Source of the DNA: GWF2-43-63 sp035390965
Lineage (GTDB): Bacteria; Bacteroidota; Bacteroidia; Bacteroidales; DTU049
DNA length: 15,243 nucleotides
Assembly: GCA_035390965.1 (NCBI GenBank)
Contig: DAOPKE010000063.1
Coordinates: 1-15,243, forward strand
Direction of reading: 5' to 3'
Shown: positions 13,095 to 15,243 of the stretch, piece by piece
Numbering within the stretch: position 1 is the stretch's first letter
Layout: each line of letters starts with the position of its first letter
Translations under genes and position numbers: made by a program
Notes under the pieces: model-generated
What the model was told of the DNA's origin: nothing
What the model saw: only the letters and a program-made list of their open reading frames with translations
Databases searched by the model: none

Positions 13095-14003
13095 ATGAGA
13101 GGAAATAAAGGTGTTTCACTGCTATTCATGTTAATTCTGGTGCTCACCTGGGGTTCTTCGTTCATTTTAATGAAAAAAGCGCTGGTGTATTTCCCAAGCA
13201 ACATTGTCGCGGCATACCGAATGACAGCTGCTTTTTCTATCATGCTAATTCCTGCATTGATATACATTTTCAAAATGCCATTTAAAACTTTTCTTCTTCT
13301 AACGTTGTCAGGGATTCTGGCAAATGGTCTTCCTGCCTTTCTGTTTGCTTATGCTCAAACCGGCATTGAAAGCTATGTTGCAGGTATCCTGAATAGTACC
13401 ACGACGCTGTTTACATTGATCATAGGAATCATTTTTTTTAGCTACAAAGCCAGATTGCTTAGTATTGCCGGCGTTGTTATCGGATTTGCCGGCATCGTTG
13501 GATTGCTGGCCTTTGCAGGGGATAAAACACTCTCGTTCAATTTTTCCTATGGCATATATATTCTCATTGCAACAACATCCTATGCAATCAACATCAATTT
13601 TATCAAACGCTGGCTCAGTAATGTACCCACCCTTTCAATGGTTTCGGTAGTTTTTTTCATCACCGGATTGTTTTCTACTATATATCTCTTTGGATACACC
13701 GATTTTATTCAGATAACAAAAACCACAGCAGGTAGCGGATTTGGAATTCTGTACATGAGCATTTTGGGAATTGTGGGATCAGCAATGGCTTTGCTGATGT
13801 ATTATCATTTAATAAAAATAGCAGATATTCTTTTTGTGGCATCGGTCACTTATCTGATGCCCGTGGTGTCAACCCTCTGGGGACTAGGCGACGGCGAAGT
13901 TCTGGGGCTGGCACACATCGCATTTATTCTGCTCATTCTTATTGGCGTTTTCATGGTGAATTATCATGATCTTATGGGGAAAATCAAACAGCGATACAAA
14001 TAA
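13095..14003 (+). CDS. DMT-superfamily transporter (EamA family)
   Basis: This 302-residue membrane protein has about ten hydrophobic helices arranged as two EamA repeats. The first starts with the family hallmark LTWGSSFILMKKAL near residues 17-30, followed by AAYRMTAAF. The second starts around SYAININFIKRW (about 162) and ends with VASVTYLMPVVSTLWGL and a terminal VFMVNYHDLMG. Relatives export amino acids or other small metabolites across the inner membrane by antiport; the substrate cannot be predicted. AAAGGA lies just upstream of the ATG as a modest ribosome-binding site. It is the second gene of the corA operon. Confidence 0.93.
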   Translation: MRGNKGVSLLFMLILVLTWGSSFILMKKALVYFPSNIVAAYRMTAAFSIMLIPALIYIFKMPFKTFLLLTLSGILANGLPAFLFAYAQTGIESYVAGILNSTTTLFTLIIGIIFFSYKARLLSIAGVVIGFAGIVGLLAFAGDKTLSFNFSYGIYILIATTSYAININFIKRWLSNVPTLSMVSVVFFITGLFSTIYLFGYTDFIQITKTTAGSGFGILYMSILGIVGSAMALLMYYHLIKIADILFVASVTYLMPVVSTLWGLGDGEVLGLAHIAFILLILIGVFMVNYHDLMGKIKQRYK

Positions 14004-14053
14004 AAACCGAACCGGGATACAATCACAAATACAATTGCAATCCCAGTCCGGTT
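14001..14053 (-). terminator. Bidirectional terminator between convergent genes
   Basis: AACCGAACCGGGAT (14005-14018) pairs with ATCCCAGTCCGGTT (14040-14053) at 12 of 14 positions. On the minus strand the stem is followed by a T-rich tract starting at 14006, making it a terminator for the minus-strand gene at 14074. It sits directly after the DMT gene stop and may also end the plus-strand operon, though the T-run on that side is weak. Confidence 0.65.
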
Positions 14054-14073
14054 ATTCAATTATGAATAAAAAT

Positions 14074-14415
14074 CTATTTGCCCGACTTGGTGTTGTTTGT
14101 ATCCAACACTTCTTTGCGCCGTTTCTCAATAACCATATACTGAAATTCAGCAGTGGTTTCAACATCGGATTTCACGACAAATTGTTTGCTTTCCTGATTG
14201 GCAATATACAACACAGCCGGCTTGCCGACAGGAGTGAGAACAATATAATAGTTTGCCGGATCAATTTCTTCATTGAGTGAAATCTGACATTGACCGTTAT
14301 TAAGAACAGCCGTTCCGGTTTCAAGAATTCTGATTTTTTCAACATGTTTTGTTTGCTGTGCTGACATAGCAAGGCAAATAACAAAGAAAACAGAGACCAA
14401 TAATATCTTTTTCAT
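14074..14415 (-). CDS. Small secreted protein resembling a fiber C-terminal domain
   Basis: This 113-residue protein has a clear signal peptide ending LAMSAQ (about 20 residues). The mature part is one small beta-rich domain: GTAVLNNGQCQISLNEEIDP, then YYIVLTPVGKPAVLYIANQESKQFVVKS and FQYMVIEKRRKEV. From memory of the pattern (G-x-A-x-L-x-x-G...ISL...Y-x-V-x-LTP-x-G...LY-x-x-N...F-x-V...F-x-Y-x-V...R), this resembles the domain that ends many Bacteroidota fiber-like repeat proteins. It lies 19 bases downstream of the gene for such a protein and is probably cotranscribed. A structural role at the cell surface is inferred, not shown. Confidence 0.75.
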   Translation of the reverse strand: MKKILLVSVFFVICLAMSAQQTKHVEKIRILETGTAVLNNGQCQISLNEEIDPANYYIVLTPVGKPAVLYIANQESKQFVVKSDVETTAEFQYMVIEKRRKEVLDTNNTKSGK

Positions 14416-14434
14416 ACCAATTCAATTTCAGTGA

Positions 14435-15190
14435 TTAATTTCTCAAAACAAAGACCTGAAGAACACTTTCGGCTGCCTGGGTAGCATCGCCTCCGATAAA
14501 AATGGATTCTGACACACCAAGCGTTGCTCGGGCACGAACATCAAAAGTATAATCCCCAGCAACAGTAACATTATATCGTGCAATGGCCGAATAATTCTGC
14601 CATGAAAGTTCTGCATAATCCCAGTCAATGGCCGTACGGACAAAACCACCTACCACAGCCATTGTTCCGTTTATATGCAAAGCCACATCAACGATATTGT
14701 AATCAGCGCCATCCATATACATGTTTCCACCAAACCAGATCAAAACGCGGTCGCCGGGATTCAATCCGTTAACAGTGATGGATTCACCCGGAATAACTGT
14801 AAATGTGGAGCTGGTAATTTCAAGAGCTGCCGTACTTTCCACTGTGTAAATATTGTCTGGAGTCACAGCACTGATCCATGTAGGAGCAACGGCTGCCCCG
14901 TTTGATTTCAGTACTTTTCCGGAAGTTCCGGGATCATTGCCCGGCATCAAAGCCCCTGAGAAGCGAATATTGCCGGTTACATCCAGTTTTTCGGTGGGAG
15001 CGGCTGAAGCTATACCCAGATTGTTGGTAATATACACATTACCCCCGGCAAAATATCCGGCCCAGTTCGTTGTACCACCGGATGCACTGGCATAAAGGCC
15101 ATAGACTGATGATCCATTATTTGCGGTGGAATAAATGCCGTAATTGACACCACCATTATCACCACGACTGACTATATTGTATATACCATA
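14435..15190 (-). CDS. Fiber- or adhesin-like repeat protein, 5' end broken
   Basis: The frame is open for 251 codons from 15190 down to a stop at 14435-14437. No credible start codon is present and a TGA at 15191-15193 lies immediately upstream, so the N-terminal part is missing. The visible N-terminal part has YGIY-type repeats (GIYNIVSRGD; NYGIYSTANNGSS; YGLYASASGGTTNWAGYFAG), as in tail-fiber-like and cell-surface proteins of Bacteroidota. LGIASAAPTEKLDVTGNIRF and MPGNDPGTSGKVLKSNG follow, a familiar linker to the C-terminal domain. The last 130 or so residues form a beta-rich domain of unknown type (YTVESTAALEITSS ... VLQVFVLRN). The GTG at 15037 is an internal valine codon, not a start. 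The small secreted domain protein lies downstream. Confidence 0.75.
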   Translation of the reverse strand, partial: YGIYNIVSRGDNGGVNYGIYSTANNGSSVYGLYASASGGTTNWAGYFAGGNVYITNNLGIASAAPTEKLDVTGNIRFSGALMPGNDPGTSGKVLKSNGAAVAPTWISAVTPDNIYTVESTAALEITSSTFTVIPGESITVNGLNPGDRVLIWFGGNMYMDGADYNIVDVALHINGTMAVVGGFVRTAIDWDYAELSWQNYSAIARYNVTVAGDYTFDVRARATLGVSESIFIGGDATQAAESVLQVFVLRN

Positions 15191-15243
15191 TCAGGCGTGT
15201 CCGGTTATAAGTCAAACAAATCCAGTTGATTAGGATCGCGTGT
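15191..15243. other. Sequence foreign to the fiber gene at the right edge; possible insertion-element end
   Basis: The repeat-protein frame is interrupted by TGA at 15191-15193, and none of the three minus-strand frames beyond it encodes YGIY-like repeats. The plus-strand sequence starting at 15194 (GGCGTGTCCGGTTATAAG) has the look of a terminal repeat of an insertion sequence, but I cannot match it to a known element. A misassembled contig end is equally possible. Confidence 0.25.

Overview
The window looks like chromosomal DNA of an uncultivated member of the Bacteroidota, probably near Bacteroidales. Three things point there. Several genes and the tRNA are preceded by the phylum's -7 promoter box TAnnTTTG (TACCTTTG, TAGCTTTG, TAAGTTTG, TACTTTTG, TATCTTTG). 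Most start codons lack a Shine-Dalgarno sequence. The gene content is also typical: a TonB-dependent receptor with an N-terminal carboxypeptidase-like regulatory domain, and secreted proteins whose signal peptides end in AQ. A 100-N scaffold gap at 5174-5273 and truncated genes at both ends suggest a metagenomic or draft scaffold.

Layout. Positions 1-3187 (minus) hold two overlapping genes: a secreted protein with a carboxypeptidase-like regulatory domain, and a TonB-dependent outer-membrane receptor cut by the left edge. Positions 3236-3578 hold rpmB (ribosomal protein L28) with its own terminator and a putative promoter. Positions 3596-5124 (minus) are a tight ruvX-def-TPR lipoprotein operon. 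Positions 5137-5522 contain no protein gene. They hold the N gap and then about 210 bases made almost entirely of inverted repeats. This cluster ends exactly at the 3' end of a tRNA-Ser(GCU) gene (5523-5609) and includes that tRNA's likely terminator. Positions 5663-7537 encode a membrane-bound WbpM/FlaA1/CapD-type nucleotide-sugar dehydratase for surface polysaccharide synthesis. Then come gcvT (glycine cleavage T protein), an M3-family metallopeptidase lipoprotein, and a cysteine-containing putative lipoprotein of unknown function, all on the minus strand and each with its own promoter box. A divergent pair of promoters near 12000-12112 separates these from a plus-strand corA-DMT exporter operon (12171-14003). 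The right end (14074-15190, minus) has a small secreted protein and the C-terminal part of a fiber-like or adhesin-like repeat protein. The reading frame of the latter stops abruptly at 15191, and the last 53 bases do not look like part of the gene.

Most genes are housekeeping or envelope functions: translation (rpmB, def, tRNA-Ser), DNA/RNA maintenance (ruvX), one-carbon metabolism (gcvT), envelope protein turnover (M3 peptidase), polysaccharide synthesis, outer-membrane uptake and ion or metabolite transport. I see no CRISPR array, toxin-antitoxin pair or recognisable defence system. The most unusual features are the inverted-repeat cluster beside tRNA-Ser, the broken fiber gene with a possible insertion-element junction at the right edge, the small standalone domain protein encoded beside it, and an unusually strong Shine-Dalgarno sequence in front of corA.
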